A DNA stretch of 64,000 bases from Chrysomallon squamiferum. Lineage: Eukaryota; Mollusca; Gastropoda; Neomphalida; Peltospiridae. This document shows, piece by piece, positions 63,311 to 64,000 of this stretch; position 1 is the first letter of the stretch; each line of letters opens with the position of its first letter. A model generated the notes under the pieces. That model saw only the letters and a list, made by a program, of their open reading frames with translations, made no database searches and had not been told where the DNA came from. The DNA lies in contig CM022673.1 in the NCBI GenBank assembly GCA_012295275.1, positions 6,921,311 through 6,985,310 on the forward strand. Direction: 5' to 3'. A program made the position numbers and the translations under genes.

Positions 63311-64000
63311 ACTGGTAAATATATTTCATTTCATAAAAAACATACATTAAATGGAAAGATAAAATTAACACAGCAATTGTCGTGGAAGATATATAAATAC
63401 TATAAAAAACAGATTACTATAGTGAACAACAGTTGTTTTTTTTTTGTTTGCAATTTTTTTGTTTTTTGTTAGGGCAGGTATAAAAAGGTTATATAAAACT
63501 GAATAAACCCACTTTCGCTTGTCAAACCTTTCAAATCAACCAGTTTTCCGAAGAAGCGATAACAGATATAAATGCCAAAAGGCCTTCTGACCGAGATTGA
63601 CAAAGATTGAGTGGAAGATAGTGAAAACCCGTACATAAAAAAAATAAAAAAATAACACGAGATCAAAATCTCAGTAGCAAAGAAATAAACTTTATTTAAT
63701 TAGTACGGAAGAGGAAGCCGAAGAACCAAAACAAACTGAAAAGAAAAAAGAGCTACAACATTGATAACAACGGTTATTAATATTACTACTGCTACTGCTA
63801 CTCCCTCAACTACTTCTGCTACTGTTACCACTATGATGATGATGATGATAACAATAACAAGATTCATGATGTCAATATGATAATAAATGAAATAGTTATA
63901 TCTACTGCTACCACTTAATTTACTACTGCTTCTAATAATTACTACCATTACTACTATTACTACTACTGCTACAGTAATAATAATAATAATAATAATAATA
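63311..64000. other. Right edge without recognised genes
   Basis: AT-rich sequence with TAC/TGC trinucleotide stretches (63780-64000). No exon homologous to the array and no other domain was recognised. Confidence 0.5.

Overview
This is eukaryotic, animal-like DNA: AT-rich, with small exons bounded by GT-AG introns, very long CT/GA microsatellites and no operons or bacterial signals. The codon-level homologies and the expanded family suggest a lophotrochozoan, most likely a mollusc. That placement is an inference; no species marker is visible.

Almost the whole window is one locus: a head-to-tail, plus-strand array of an ADAMTS-like zinc metalloprotease gene. The gene has 17 coding exons in conserved phases. 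They encode, in order: a signal peptide (exon 1), a reprolysin-type prodomain (exons 2-5) ending in a furin site (RNKR or RDKR), an M12B catalytic domain (exons 5-11) with the HExxHxxGxxHD motif split between exons 10 and 11, an ADAMTS-type disintegrin-like/cysteine-rich region (exons 12-14), two CCxxC-ending PLAC-like modules (exons 15 and 16), a Thr-rich mucin linker (exon 16), two more PLAC-like modules (end of exon 16, and exon 17), and a short hydrophobic tail. No thrombospondin type-1 repeat is visible.

Layout. 1-2140: last recognisable exons (13-15) of a broken copy 0, with two single-base frameshifts. 3471-23270: copy 1, with a 5-kb mucin tract of about 210 repeats. 24822-39400: copy 2, with about 26 repeats. 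40805-47671: copy 3, a rearranged pseudogene lacking most catalytic exons. 49964-62040: copy 4, with only about 5 linker repeats. 62190-63300: two minus-strand PLAC-like remnants flanking a plus-strand THAP-like exon. The intergenic spacers are duplicated as well and carry the same 5' flank and polyadenylation signal.

No copy is entirely unbroken as read. Copies 1 and 2 shift frame inside the mucin repeats, and copy 4 lacks one base at the furin site. Copy 1 also has a 2-base insertion in exon 12 that an alternative exon 11 donor would cancel. Whether these are real lesions, alleles or assembly errors is the main open question. Introns 4 of copies 1-3, but not copy 4, share a decayed minus-strand transposon-like ORF, which suggests that copies 1-3 are closer to each other than to copy 4. 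CT microsatellites coincide with deletion junctions in copy 3, suggesting that they drove rearrangement.
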